A DNA stretch of 64,000 nucleotides. It comes from Streptomyces sp. MJM8645. GTDB lineage: Bacteria; Actinomycetota; Actinomycetes; Streptomycetales; Streptomycetaceae. A program made the position numbers and the translations under genes. The notes under the pieces are model-generated. The model ran no database searches and was not told the origin of the DNA. It was given only the letters and a program-made list of their open reading frames with translations. This document shows, piece after piece, positions 1 to 8,287 of the stretch. The DNA is taken from contig NZ_LJJF01000002.1 of NCBI RefSeq assembly GCF_001625365.1, positions 558,001 through 622,000 on the forward strand, written 5' to 3'. Each line of letters starts with the position of its first letter. Positions within the stretch are counted from its first letter, which is position 1.

Positions 1-274
1 CCACGATATCGAGCCGCGAAGCCCCCCAGCGCTCAAGCAGTCCGCTCAGCTCGGAAGTGAAGGCTCCGAAAGAGGAGACGTCGCTGATGTCGAGACGCAC
101 GACAGCGGCAGCCCCACCCGCAGCGTGCACTTGCCGCGCAGTCTCCTCGACCCCGGCCACATCACCGCGATGAGTGACCACGACCCGCACCCCGCGCGCC
201 GCCAGGGCAAGAGCCGTACTCCGGCCCAGGCCACGGTTCGCACCGGTCACCAAAGCGATCCTGTCGGCTGTCAT
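1..274 (-). CDS. SDR family NAD(P)-dependent oxidoreductase, N-terminal part (cut by window edge)
   Basis: Read on the minus strand from ATG at 274, the product begins MTADRIALVTGANRGLGRS. It carries the Rossmann glycine motif TGANRGLG near residues 10-17, which binds NAD(P) in classical short-chain dehydrogenases, followed by the usual 'LAARGVRVVVTHR' strand and 'LDISD' (the adenine-binding acidic position). The catalytic Ser/Tyr/Lys lie beyond the left edge, so activity and substrate are unknown. An in-frame ATG at 289 is possible, but a GGGAG ribosome site fits the ATG at 274 better. It is divergent from the TetR gene at 422 and is its probable target. Confidence 0.85.
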   Translation of the reverse strand, partial: MTADRIALVTGANRGLGRSTALALAARGVRVVVTHRGDVAGVEETARQVHAAGGAAAVVRLDISDVSSFGAFTSELSGLLERWGASRLDIV

Positions 275-328
275 CAGCTGCTCCCTCATCGCACGGCACC
301 AGAGAGACATCGGGCACCGCCATCAGAT

Positions 329-346
329 GCGAGTCGGTTGACTCGC
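329..346. promoter_or_regulatory. TetR operator candidate 1
   Basis: Inverted repeat GCGAGTC-GGTT-GACTCGC between the divergent SDR and TetR genes. It shares its half-site with the second palindrome at 378-397. Seen directly; binding by the adjacent TetR protein is inference. Confidence 0.65.
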
Positions 347-377
347 CTTTCCATTGCAGCGTAGGCACAGCAAAAGA

Positions 378-397
378 GGCGAGTCAAGTGACTCGCC
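378..397. promoter_or_regulatory. TetR operator candidate 2
   Basis: Perfect 9-bp inverted repeat GGCGAGTCA-AG-TGACTCGCC, 25 bases upstream of the TetR start codon. With the related site at 329-346 it suggests autoregulation plus control of the SDR. Confidence 0.7.
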
Positions 398-421
398 TCG
401 GATCTGGGGCATACTGCACGC

Positions 422-1057
422 ATGGCAGCAGAGCTCTCCGCACACCACCGCCGTCTCGCCCAGCAGAAGCGCGAGGCGATCATCTCCGCAGCCACGGACC
501 TCTTCCTGAACCGCGGCTACGACGGAACCTCCCTCGCCCGCATCGCCGAAGGGGCGGCCGTCTCGAAGTCCACCCTGTTCAAGCAGTTCCCCACCAAGGC
601 AGCCCTCTTCGAGGCCATCGTCACCGAGTCCTGGCAGCGTGACACCGCGGACACTGTCGCGCGCCCTCAGGCCGGAGACCTGCGCTCCGGCCTGACCTCC
701 ATCGGCCACCGCTACGCCGACCTGATCGGCCGGCCCGGCATGACAGCCCTGTTCCGCATCGTCATCGCCGAGCTGCCCCGCTTCCCCGAACTGGGGCAGA
801 TGCAGTTCCAACTCGGCAAGCTGCCCTACTTCACCTCGGTCCAGCACTACCTGGAGTCGGAGCACGAGGCCGGCAACGCCGACGTCCCGGACGCCGAGAG
901 CGCCGCCAACCAGTTCCTCGGGATGATCGCCAACTACGTCCTGTGGCCCCGCATGCTGCTGACCGACTGGAACCCCTCAGCCTCTGACATCCGCTACGCC
1001 GTCGAGCAGGCCGTAGAGACCATGTTCGCCCGCTACACCTCCGATCGACCGGCCTGA
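422..1057 (+). CDS. TetR/AcrR family transcriptional regulator
   Basis: A 211-residue protein of typical TetR length. Residues 18-65 form the N-terminal DNA-binding domain (REAIISAATDLFLNRGYDGTSLARIAEGAAVSKSTLFKQFPTK region in outline: helix, turn at AEGAAVSKSTLF, then the conserved F..K..L). The C-terminal half is helical and ligand-binding, resembling the AefR-like subclass, with a long aromatic helix near 160-190. The divergent SDR and two palindromes at 329-397 suggest a ligand-induced repressor of a small detoxification unit. The ligand cannot be predicted. Confidence 0.9.
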   Translation: MAAELSAHHRRLAQQKREAIISAATDLFLNRGYDGTSLARIAEGAAVSKSTLFKQFPTKAALFEAIVTESWQRDTADTVARPQAGDLRSGLTSIGHRYADLIGRPGMTALFRIVIAELPRFPELGQMQFQLGKLPYFTSVQHYLESEHEAGNADVPDAESAANQFLGMIANYVLWPRMLLTDWNPSASDIRYAVEQAVETMFARYTSDRPA

Positions 1058-1358
1058 TTCGAAGCTGGAATTCGCACGCCGCCACCCCAGTGCTGGAGGG
1101 GCCCGTGGAGCCGTGATCGTGCGGGCCGCCGCCGTCGGCAAACGATGGCGAGCTCAAGCGGTCAGCGCATCACCGCTGTTGAGGAGGCGAGACGGCCAGC
1201 CGTGCGCCGGGAGGCAAGGACGGATGCGCGCGCAGTCCATCCCCCTGCCCCGCGCAGGGCTAGTTTCGGCCTCCCAGGCAGGCCGGGCGACCCCACGCGA
1301 TCGTCACCGGGCACGGAGCCCGACTGCGACCCCACACCAGACGAAGGCCGGCACAACG

Positions 1359-2354
1359 ATGACCGATCTCCGCGATGAGCAACCACACAGCGCCCCGGAC
1401 GCCTTGTGGTGCCCCTTCCCCTCCCTGACGAACCCCCACGCCGAACAGGCCGACCGGCAGAGCCTGGACTGGCTGGCGCGCCACCGGCTGCTGGACGGTC
1501 GGCTCCGGCAGTCCGACCGGATCGGGCGCCAGCGCAGCGGCCACCTGGCCGCCCGGACCAACCCCGAGGTCTCCGCCGAGATGCTGCGCCTGCTGTCCGA
1601 CTGGTACGTCTGGCTCTTCGCCTTCGACGACGGGTACTGCGAGGACCGCGAACGCGGCGACCGCCCCGGGCCGTTGGCCCGCACGACCGCTCTCCTCGCC
1701 CGGGTGATCGACCCCGAGCCACCCGGCGACGAGGCGCCCGGACCGGCCGGCGCCTACGCGGTGGCCCTGCGGGAGATCCGGGACCGGGTCGCCGCACAGG
1801 CCTCGCCGTCACAGCTGTTCCGGTGGGAGTGCACGGTCCGCGACTACCTCTCCGCCCAGGTGTGGGAGGCCGCCAACCGCGAGGCGGGCACCATACCGGG
1901 CCCGTCCGAGTACGCCGCCATGCGCAGGCACGCCGGGGCGACGTACACCTGCCTCGCCCTGGTCGACATCGCCGCCGGCTACGAAGTCCCGGCCGCGGAG
2001 GCGGACGGGCCTTCGCTTCGCAGGCTCAGGGACCTCACGGCGAACCTGGTGAGCTGGGACAACGACCTGTACTCCCACGCCAAGGAGACCGCGGGCGGCC
2101 AGGGCCGCCACAACCTGGTCGAGGTCCTCGCCCGCCACCACCACTGCTCCCCGGCCGAAGCCCGACGGTCCGCCGTCGCCATGCGCGACGCCGAGATGCG
2201 CGCGTTCATCGAGCTGAGCCGAACCATCCGCACGGACGGCAGCGACGCGGCCTCGGCCTACGCCCGCAGCCTCGGGCTGTGGCTGCGCGGGCACATCGAC
2301 TGGTCCCGCCACACCTCCCGGTTCGACGTGCCGGCCCCCGCGGCGGGGCACTGA
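1359..2354 (+). CDS. Class I terpene synthase (probable sesqui- or diterpene cyclase)
   Basis: A 331-residue protein of the usual length for a bacterial class I terpene cyclase. It has the N-terminal 'WCPFPSLTNPHAE' block, an acidic DDGYCE motif at about residues 90-95 (first Mg2+ site, DDxxD/E type) and the NSE triad NDLYSHAKE at 235-243, with N235, S239 and E243 as metal ligands. These coordinate the diphosphate of a linear isoprenyl substrate and start cyclisation. The usual terminal RY pair appears as RF. The start at 1359 is preferred over the longer upstream reading because homology begins there. Its TGA overlaps the ATG of the next P450 by one base, so the two are translationally coupled. 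Product not predictable. Confidence 0.9.
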   Translation: MTDLRDEQPHSAPDALWCPFPSLTNPHAEQADRQSLDWLARHRLLDGRLRQSDRIGRQRSGHLAARTNPEVSAEMLRLLSDWYVWLFAFDDGYCEDRERGDRPGPLARTTALLARVIDPEPPGDEAPGPAGAYAVALREIRDRVAAQASPSQLFRWECTVRDYLSAQVWEAANREAGTIPGPSEYAAMRRHAGATYTCLALVDIAAGYEVPAAEADGPSLRRLRDLTANLVSWDNDLYSHAKETAGGQGRHNLVEVLARHHHCSPAEARRSAVAMRDAEMRAFIELSRTIRTDGSDAASAYARSLGLWLRGHIDWSRHTSRFDVPAPAAGH

Positions 2355-3706
2355 TGCGCGAGGAGGACACCCCGCCCGGCACCGTGCCGTGCGCGCCGGG
2401 CCACCTGCCGCTGCTCGGGCACCTGCTCCCGCTGCTGACCCGCCCCGTACCCTTCCTCCAGTCGCTGGCCGACCACGGCCCGGTGGTGCGGATCCACCTG
2501 TGGCGCAGACCGGTTCACGTCCTCACCGATCCCGAGCTGGTCCACCGGCTGCTCGTTCGGGACGCCGCGAAGACCGAGAAGGGCTTCGTCTTCGACAAGG
2601 CCCGCGGCCTGCTGGGCAACGGCCTGTTCACCTCCGAGGGCGCGTTCCACCTCCGCCAGCGACGCCTGGTCCAACCGGCCTTCCACCGCGACAGCATCCA
2701 CCGGTACGCCGCCCTGACCGCACGCGTGGCAGCGGCGGCGGTGACCCGCTGGGAGCCCGGGCGAGCCGCGCCGATCGAGCCGCGGATGCACCGACTCGCC
2801 CGGGACATCGTGGTCGAGGCACTGTTCGCCACCCGCCTGGGCCACGCCCAGAAGGCCCGGATCGACCGGGCCGTGCCCGTGGTCCTCACCGGATTCGTCC
2901 AGCGGGCGCTCTACCCGTCACCGCTGCTGGAGAAGCTGCCCGTACCGGCCAACCGGCGCTTCGACACAGCGGTCCGGGACCTGCGCACCGTCGTCGACGA
3001 GATCATCGCCCAGGCCGCCGCCCCGCACCAGGGCCCGGACGACACGCTGCTGTCCCTGCTGCTGACCACCCGCGACAAGGAGACCGGCCTCGCCATGGCA
3101 CCGGCCCAGGTCCGGGACGAAGCGGTCTCGCTGCTCCTGGCCGGCACCGAGACGACCGGCACCACACTCGCCTGGTTCTTCCACGAACTCGCCCGGCACC
3201 AGGACCTGCAGAACGAGCTGAGCGAGGAGGTGCGCGCCGTCGCCACCGACGGCGCCGTGCCCCCTGGCGACCTACCACGTCTGGAGCGCACGGGGCACGC
3301 GCTCAGCGAGACCCTCCGCCTCCACACCCCCAACTGGATCCTGATGCGCCGGGCAGTGGCACCGCTCCGGTACGGCGGCATCCTCCTGCCCCCGGGGGCC
3401 GAGATCCTCTTCAGCCCGACCGCGCTGCACCGCTCCCCGCGGCTCCACCCCGACCCCTTGCGATTCGATCCCGACCGCTGGCGCCGTCCTGCGGGCCACG
3501 CCCCACCCAGACTGTTCATCCCCTTCGGCGCGGGCCACCACAAGTGCGTCGGCGAGTCCTTCGCCTGGGCCGAGATGCTCGTCGTCGCCGCAGCCGTCCT
3601 CGCCCGCCTACGGCTCAGGCCCGCCACCGCCACCCCCCTCCGGGAGAGCGCCACCGCCGCCACCATCCGCCCGCGCGGCCCGCTGCTCATCGCCGAACCG
3701 CGATGA
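2354..3706 (+). CDS. Cytochrome P450, probable terpene oxygenase
   Basis: A 450-residue P450. The I-helix oxygen-activating motif AGTETT is at 263-268, the ExxR motif (ETLR) at 319-322 and the haem-binding loop FGAGHHKCVG ends with ligand Cys398. The first ~40 residues contain a hydrophobic proline-rich lead and the enzyme is longer than most soluble Streptomyces P450s. The 'FGAGHHKC' loop resembles pentalenene oxygenase (CYP183)-type enzymes, which oxidise a cyclised hydrocarbon. It starts inside the stop of the terpene synthase, so it most likely oxidises that cyclase's product. It needs ferredoxin and reductase from elsewhere. Confidence 0.88.
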   Translation: MREEDTPPGTVPCAPGHLPLLGHLLPLLTRPVPFLQSLADHGPVVRIHLWRRPVHVLTDPELVHRLLVRDAAKTEKGFVFDKARGLLGNGLFTSEGAFHLRQRRLVQPAFHRDSIHRYAALTARVAAAAVTRWEPGRAAPIEPRMHRLARDIVVEALFATRLGHAQKARIDRAVPVVLTGFVQRALYPSPLLEKLPVPANRRFDTAVRDLRTVVDEIIAQAAAPHQGPDDTLLSLLLTTRDKETGLAMAPAQVRDEAVSLLLAGTETTGTTLAWFFHELARHQDLQNELSEEVRAVATDGAVPPGDLPRLERTGHALSETLRLHTPNWILMRRAVAPLRYGGILLPPGAEILFSPTALHRSPRLHPDPLRFDPDRWRRPAGHAPPRLFIPFGAGHHKCVGESFAWAEMLVVAAAVLARLRLRPATATPLRESATAATIRPRGPLLIAEPR

Positions 3707-3785
3707 GCAGGGGGTCGCGCGGCACGGGAGCACGAGAACGTCGCCGCGAGGGCATCGAGCCGGGGTACATCAGCGAAGCACCGAT

Positions 3786-3802
3786 ACTGACAGATCGTCA
3801 GT
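3786..3802. promoter_or_regulatory. Inverted repeat upstream of the peptide gene, possible operator
   Basis: ACTGAC-AGATC-GTCAGT, six-base arms, in the 242-base gap between the P450 and the small peptide gene. Its position fits an operator or promoter-proximal site for a separate transcript starting before 3949. No convincing -35/-10 pair could be assigned. Confidence 0.35.
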
Positions 3803-3948
3803 TCCGATTCTCTCCTGGGACATTTCCCGTGCACTGACGTACAACCGCTCCGGCTCCCGCCTCCGTAGTGTCACAGCCAGTCCCGGCCCTTGGTGCACCC
3901 GCAGCAAGCGGCAGGCCAGCGGCCCACTACCTGAAGAGGAGAACTGCG

Positions 3949-4107
3949 TTGTCGCAGAACATACTTGACGAAGACACCCTCGCCGTCATCGAGGCGGCGG
4001 AGCGCCTGCTGGAGGGTGAGCAGCCCGCGGAGCCGAGCACGCCGTCGTCCTGCGCGGACCAGCGGATCGCCGCCGTGATGGGTGGCGGGTTCTACACCTA
4101 CTGCTGA
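3949..4107 (+). CDS. Candidate RiPP precursor peptide with C-terminal VMGGGFYTYC
   Basis: A 52-residue reading frame from TTG at 3949, preceded by a strong AGAGGAGA ribosome site about 8 bases upstream. The in-frame ATG at 3868 has no such site. The N-terminal half (residues 1-28) is an acidic amphipathic helix (LDEDTLAVIEAAERLLEGE), then comes a Pro/Ser linker (29-34), then a tail with Cys35 and a final block VMGGGFYTYC in which Cys52 is the last residue. Acidic helical leader, spacer and short aromatic Cys-ended core are the layout of a ribosomally made, modified peptide. It lies before a prenyl-synthase-fold enzyme, a methyltransferase-like protein and a P450, all on one strand. The precursor role is inference; no homologue is recognised. 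Confidence 0.6.
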   Translation: MSQNILDEDTLAVIEAAERLLEGEQPAEPSTPSSCADQRIAAVMGGGFYTYC

Positions 4108-4216
4108 TCGGTGCCCTGCCCGCACTCGCCCGGCGCCCCCTCGGGCGAGTGCGGGTCCTCCCCCGCGCCGCAACGGCCTCCGGAGTGCCGGCGGGCCCGA
4201 CCACAAGGACACACCG

Positions 4217-5227
4217 ATGAATCCCACCGAGACTGCCGGTCCGCTGACGGTTCCCCCCGGCTGGTTCGCGGCCGTGGGCACGGAGATCGCCATGGTGCTG
4301 GAGGATCTGCGCCGTGACCACCCGAGCCTGGCGGACGCGGTCACCGGCCTGCTGGCGGCGGACGGCGGCGGCCGAAGCCCCTTCCGCCTCCTGGGCATGG
4401 CCGTCCTCGGGACGATCACCGGCGAGCCCCGGCCGGCGGCCGCGGTGTGTGCGGTCTCCCGGCTGTGGTGGGCGGGGGCCGAAGCCCTCGACGACCTCGC
4501 CGACGGCCAGGGCCCGGCCGCACCCCGGGGCAGGTCCGAACTGGCCCGCACCACCCTGGCAGCCGTGGCCTGCGGGAGCACACTGCCCCACCGGGTGGCC
4601 GACCGGTACTCGGCAGCCCCGGACATCCGCCTCTCCTGGGAGCAGGAACTGGTCCGCACCGCGCTGGACGCGCTGGAGGGCCAGTTGGCCGACACCACCG
4701 AGCCGGCGGACGACCCCGTGACGTGGCGGTCCGTCATGGCCTGCTACCGGGGCAAGAGCGGCGCCGCCTACGGCCGCGACGCGGTGATGGCAGCCAGGCT
4801 CGCCACGGACCGGCCCGAAACGCTGCGCTCCTGGCGGACCTTCGGCGAACTCTTCGGCGTCCTGCGACAGCTCGGCAACGACGGAGCTCCCAGCGCGGCG
4901 CAGGAGTTCGAGGATCTGGCCAACGGCACTCGCACCCTCCTGCTGGCCCACGCACTCGCAGTCGCCGCCCCCGCGCACCGGGAGCACCTGCTGGACCTGC
5001 ATGCCCGGGCCGGCACCGACCCGGGCGCCCGTGGGGAGCTGCGGACCGCGCTGCGGGATCCGTCCGTCCTCGACGGCTACGAACGCCGGGTCGAGTCACT
5101 GCGGCAGCACTGCTGCGCGGTGCTCGACCGACTCGCTCCGGACGGCCCGTACCGGGAGCTGCTGCACGGCCTGGTCCACACCTCCGCCCGAACAGTGCCG
5201 AACGGAGTCTCCCCGTGCGCGAGTTGA
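4217..5227 (+). CDS. Isoprenyl diphosphate synthase-fold protein, possible ComQ-like peptide prenyltransferase
   Basis: A 336-residue all-helical protein. The first Asp-rich motif is intact (D92-D93-L-A-D96). The 'GKSGAAY' segment near 179-185 corresponds to the KTA region. The later FxxxxDLANGTRTLLL stretch (231-243) matches the family's 'DLxxGKxTL' signature. However, the second Asp-rich motif, normally DDxxD, reads QLGNDG (218-223). Loss of this motif is expected if the enzyme does not build normal chains; ComQ, which prenylates the ComX pheromone, is a family member acting on a peptide. An alternative is GPP/FPP/GGPP supply to the terpene synthase. Start at 4217 has AAGGA upstream. Its end overlaps the next gene by 13 bases. 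Confidence 0.75.
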   Translation: MNPTETAGPLTVPPGWFAAVGTEIAMVLEDLRRDHPSLADAVTGLLAADGGGRSPFRLLGMAVLGTITGEPRPAAAVCAVSRLWWAGAEALDDLADGQGPAAPRGRSELARTTLAAVACGSTLPHRVADRYSAAPDIRLSWEQELVRTALDALEGQLADTTEPADDPVTWRSVMACYRGKSGAAYGRDAVMAARLATDRPETLRSWRTFGELFGVLRQLGNDGAPSAAQEFEDLANGTRTLLLAHALAVAAPAHREHLLDLHARAGTDPGARGELRTALRDPSVLDGYERRVESLRQHCCAVLDRLAPDGPYRELLHGLVHTSARTVPNGVSPCAS

Positions 5228-6177
5228 TCGACCGACCGGAGCTGCTGCGGTCGATGGCCGCACGGTCCGCCGGGGCCGCGCCCTTCGCATCGGGGCTGCT
5301 CGCCAGGCTCGCCGACGACGTCGAGCACGGCGGGCCGGTGACCCGCCTGATCGGACGGCACCCACAGGCCGGCGCACCCCTGTTCACCATCCGCGCCATG
5401 GCCGGGGTCCAGGGCCTGCTGACCGCCGGGCGGCTTCCCCGACTGACCGCACACCTGGCCGAGTCGAGTGCGGCGGACGGAATCGAACCGCGCGGCACCG
5501 ACCGGTCGTGGGACCTCTTCGTCACGGCGATCGCCGACCACCCCGCCGAGATCGCCACCGCGCTGGACAACCCGGTGCAGCAGCACGAGCCCGTCCGGGC
5601 CGCGACACTGCTGCACGGGCTCGCACTGGTGCGGGCCCCGCGGATCCGACTGCTCGAACTCGGCGCCTGCGCCGGACTCAACCTGCTGATCGACCGCTAC
5701 CGGTGGTTCGGGCCCGGCTGGGAGTGGGGCGACCCCGCCTCACCGGTCCGGCTGCCCGCCCACGGTCCGAACCCCGGAAACATCCGGATCGTGGCGCGCG
5801 CGGGCTGCGACCTGCGTCCCCGCGACCCCGCCGATCCGGCCGACGTGCAGACCGTACGGAGCTACCTGCCCTTCGAGCACACGTTCCTGCGAGCCGCCCT
5901 CGACGACGCGCTCGACCTCGCCGCCCGCACCCCGGTCCGGGTGGACCAGGCGGATGCGGTCGGGTGGCTGCGGCGCGAGCTGGCGACGCCGGCCGATCCG
6001 TCGGTGCGCACGGTGGTCTGGCACAGCCTGTTCTGGGGGTTCCTCGAACCAGGCCAACAGGACGCCCTGGAAGGGATCATGACCGATGCCGCCGCCACCG
6101 CGCCGCTCACCCGCATCGCCTTCGAACCCCACGACTGGACGATGCCGCCACGGCTCCAGCTGATCCAGTACTCCTGA
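5215..6177 (+). CDS. DUF2332 family protein, methyltransferase-like
   Basis: A 320-residue protein from GTG at 5215 (GGAG upstream), overlapping the preceding gene by 13 bases. The middle of the protein has ELGACAGLNL (148-157), a glycine-rich motif of the Rossmann methyltransferase type, and a conserved RLLELG strand before it. DUF2332 is an uncharacterised family with this methyltransferase-like core. Overlap with the prenyl-synthase-fold gene and the peptide upstream suggests it acts on the same molecule; carboxyl methylation of a C-terminal prenyl-cysteine is one testable idea. No substrate is known. Confidence 0.75.
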   Translation: MRELIDRPELLRSMAARSAGAAPFASGLLARLADDVEHGGPVTRLIGRHPQAGAPLFTIRAMAGVQGLLTAGRLPRLTAHLAESSAADGIEPRGTDRSWDLFVTAIADHPAEIATALDNPVQQHEPVRAATLLHGLALVRAPRIRLLELGACAGLNLLIDRYRWFGPGWEWGDPASPVRLPAHGPNPGNIRIVARAGCDLRPRDPADPADVQTVRSYLPFEHTFLRAALDDALDLAARTPVRVDQADAVGWLRRELATPADPSVRTVVWHSLFWGFLEPGQQDALEGIMTDAAATAPLTRIAFEPHDWTMPPRLQLIQYS

Positions 6178-6240
6178 GCCCACGGCGTTCACGGCACTCG
6201 CTCGACCCAGAAACCCGATCCCTACGTGAGGAATCCCGGC

Positions 6241-7431
6241 ATGCTGCCCGGCGAGGCATTCCAGTACCTGGCGTCACCCACCGGCCGCCAGAACCCCTAT
6301 CCCGCGTACGCCGCCCTCCGGTCCCACGGACCGGTGGTACGCCTGCGACCGGGGTTCTACGCGGCGACCGGGTACGACGCCGTCAACGCACTGCTGCGCG
6401 ACCCGCGACTGGAAGTCCGGGGCTGGCCGGACGGTGCCGCCGCACGCCTGATCGCGGACTCCATGATGAAGGCCAACGGCCCCGACCACGCCCGCGTCCG
6501 GCGGCTCGCCGCAGACGCCTTCTCACCCCGTGGGACGGACCGGCTGAAGGAGGTCGTCACCGCACGGGCGACCGCCCTCGCCGACCACCTGGCCCAGATC
6601 GGCCGCGACGGCGAGGCCGTGGACCTCATGGACGAGTTCGCCTACCCGCTGACGATCCGGATCATCGGCACACTGCTCGGTGTCCCGGCCGGCGAGCACC
6701 AGTGGTTGCGCGAGCGCGCCCAGGAGACGACCGCCGTCCTGGAGCCGTTCCGGCCCGACGGCCCCGCCACCGCGGCCGACCGCGCGGCCCTCGAGCTGGA
6801 AGCGTACGTCACCGAGCTGACCCGGCTCCGGCGTACCGAACCCGGCGAGGACCTGATCACCGCACTGGTACTGGCGCACGACCGCGACGGCAGCGAGCTG
6901 TCCACCCGCGAACTCGTCGTGAACCTGGTGTTCCTGCTACTGGCGGGATTCGAGACCTCCGCCAACCTCCTCGGCAACAGCCTGGGAGCCCTCCTGGACC
7001 ACCCCGACCTCGCCGCGCGGCTGCGGACGGACCCGGGCCTGACCGACCGGTACGTCGAAGAGGTGTCACGCTTCGACGCGCCCCTGCAACTCACCAGCCG
7101 GTGGGCACCCGAGCCGATCGAGATCGACGGCATCGGCAGCATCGAGAAGGGCAGCCACGTCCTGGTGCTCCTCGGGGCGGGAAACCACGATCCGGCGCAC
7201 TTCGCCGCCCCGGACCGGTTGGACCCGTTCCGGGACTCCCCGCCGTCGCTCTCCTTCGGCGCCGGCGCACACTACTGCCTCGGCTCCGCGCTGGCCCGTA
7301 CGGAGGCGCGACTGGCACTCCCGCTGCTGCTGGAGCGCCTGCCCGTCATACGGCGCGCCGGCACGGCAGTGCGCCGCGACCGCCTCACCTTCCGCGGCTA
7401 CGCCAACCTCCCCGTGTCCTTCCGGAACTGA
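6241..7431 (+). CDS. Cytochrome P450, last gene of the peptide block
   Basis: A 396-residue soluble actinobacterial P450. I-helix AGFETS at 235-240, EVSR (ExxR) at 274-277 and haem loop FGAGAHYCLG with Cys346. The ATG at 6241 is chosen over the GTG at 6226 because GAGGAA sits about 8 bases before it. It follows the DUF2332 gene by 63 bases on the same strand. P450s of this size cross-link aromatic side chains in several small RiPPs (cittilin and atropopeptide types), and the peptide at 3949 ends in F-Y-T-Y-C, so it may be the substrate. Oxidation of a terpene is the alternative. Confidence 0.88.
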   Translation: MLPGEAFQYLASPTGRQNPYPAYAALRSHGPVVRLRPGFYAATGYDAVNALLRDPRLEVRGWPDGAAARLIADSMMKANGPDHARVRRLAADAFSPRGTDRLKEVVTARATALADHLAQIGRDGEAVDLMDEFAYPLTIRIIGTLLGVPAGEHQWLRERAQETTAVLEPFRPDGPATAADRAALELEAYVTELTRLRRTEPGEDLITALVLAHDRDGSELSTRELVVNLVFLLLAGFETSANLLGNSLGALLDHPDLAARLRTDPGLTDRYVEEVSRFDAPLQLTSRWAPEPIEIDGIGSIEKGSHVLVLLGAGNHDPAHFAAPDRLDPFRDSPPSLSFGAGAHYCLGSALARTEARLALPLLLERLPVIRRAGTAVRRDRLTFRGYANLPVSFRN

Positions 7432-7603
7432 CCGGCCGCCCGCCAACCCGTGCTGTTCGCCTGTGTCCAGACCGATTCCCCATGCGGCGGCCGCACTTCG
7501 CCTCGGCCGCTTCCGCGCCGGGGCAGGGCAGTTGGGCGGTCTTGGCCCAGGTGCGGCCCAGGTGTCGCCCGGCAGCCGGCCGTCAGCGGCCGCGCCGCCG
7601 GAC

Positions 7604-8029
7604 TCAGCGGACCTCCACCGTCACCGGCGCGGAGGTCCGTTCGCGAACGGGGTGGCGGTCGTCCGGCCCGGTCAGGCCGAACAGCGCCGCGCGGTACTCC
7701 AGGACGCCACTGTGTGCGGCCTTGACCTGCGCGACGACCTCCGCCTCGGTGCCCGTCTCGACCACGGCGCCGCAGGTCATCCGCTCCCACGTCGACCCGC
7801 TGCTGCGGCCCTCCAGGCACACCTGCACGTAGGCGGCACCGTCGTCGTCCCCGTGCCCCGTGACCGTGAAGGTCGTGCCGACCCGCGCCGTGTGCGGAGC
7901 CGTGACCTCCACGTCGCCCTTGGCGAACGCCGGCCCGGCGGCCAGGGCCACCGAGGCCAGACCCAGCGCACCGATCACGGCGGCCCGGCCGCCCCACGCC
8001 TTCGTCCCGGTCCTCTTCGTCCTGCTCAT
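7604..8029 (-). CDS. Small secreted protein of unknown function
   Basis: A 141-residue product starting at ATG 8029 with a GGAGG ribosome site. Residues 1-36 are a signal peptide: basic start (MSRTKRTGTK), hydrophobic stretch AAVIGALGLASVALAAG and cleavage-like AFA. The mature part is a ~105-residue beta-rich domain beginning 'VEVTAPHTARVGTTFTVTGHGDDDG', with two cysteines (in QVCLEG and MTCGAV) that could form a disulphide. The opening resembles Ig-like or fibronectin-like extracellular folds. No family is assigned. It stands alone and is divergent from the gene at 8288. Confidence 0.75.
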   Translation of the reverse strand: MSRTKRTGTKAWGGRAAVIGALGLASVALAAGPAFAKGDVEVTAPHTARVGTTFTVTGHGDDDGAAYVQVCLEGRSSGSTWERMTCGAVVETGTEAEVVAQVKAAHSGVLEYRAALFGLTGPDDRHPVRERTSAPVTVEVR

Positions 8030-8287
8030 GGACTGACCTCCTCTGGAACTCCCCCGCCCGGGGGCTGCGCCCTGCGTGGGCGCCCGGTTGCGCCTCACCG
8101 ATTATCGGGAGTAACCACCTCCCTGACCGGGTTATGACGCGGCCCGGCGTCGTCCAGGCGCGCGGCACCGGCGGCCACCGACAGCACGGAGGGGGTGCGC
8201 ACGGCCCCGGGTCTGCCCTTTCGGCCCTCGCCCCGCCACCCCGCCGCCCGTAGACTCGGCGGGGGCGGCCGGAAGGGCGGGGAGGGC

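Noticed and set aside
3868..3948. Longer start (ATG 3868) for the small peptide gene
   Set aside because: No ribosome site there, and the extra 27 residues look like translated leader; the TTG at 3949 has a strong site.
5001..7832. Long plus-strand open frame across DUF2332 and P450 genes
   Set aside because: Arg/Pro-rich translation, no family pattern, wrong third-base bias; shadow of two real genes.
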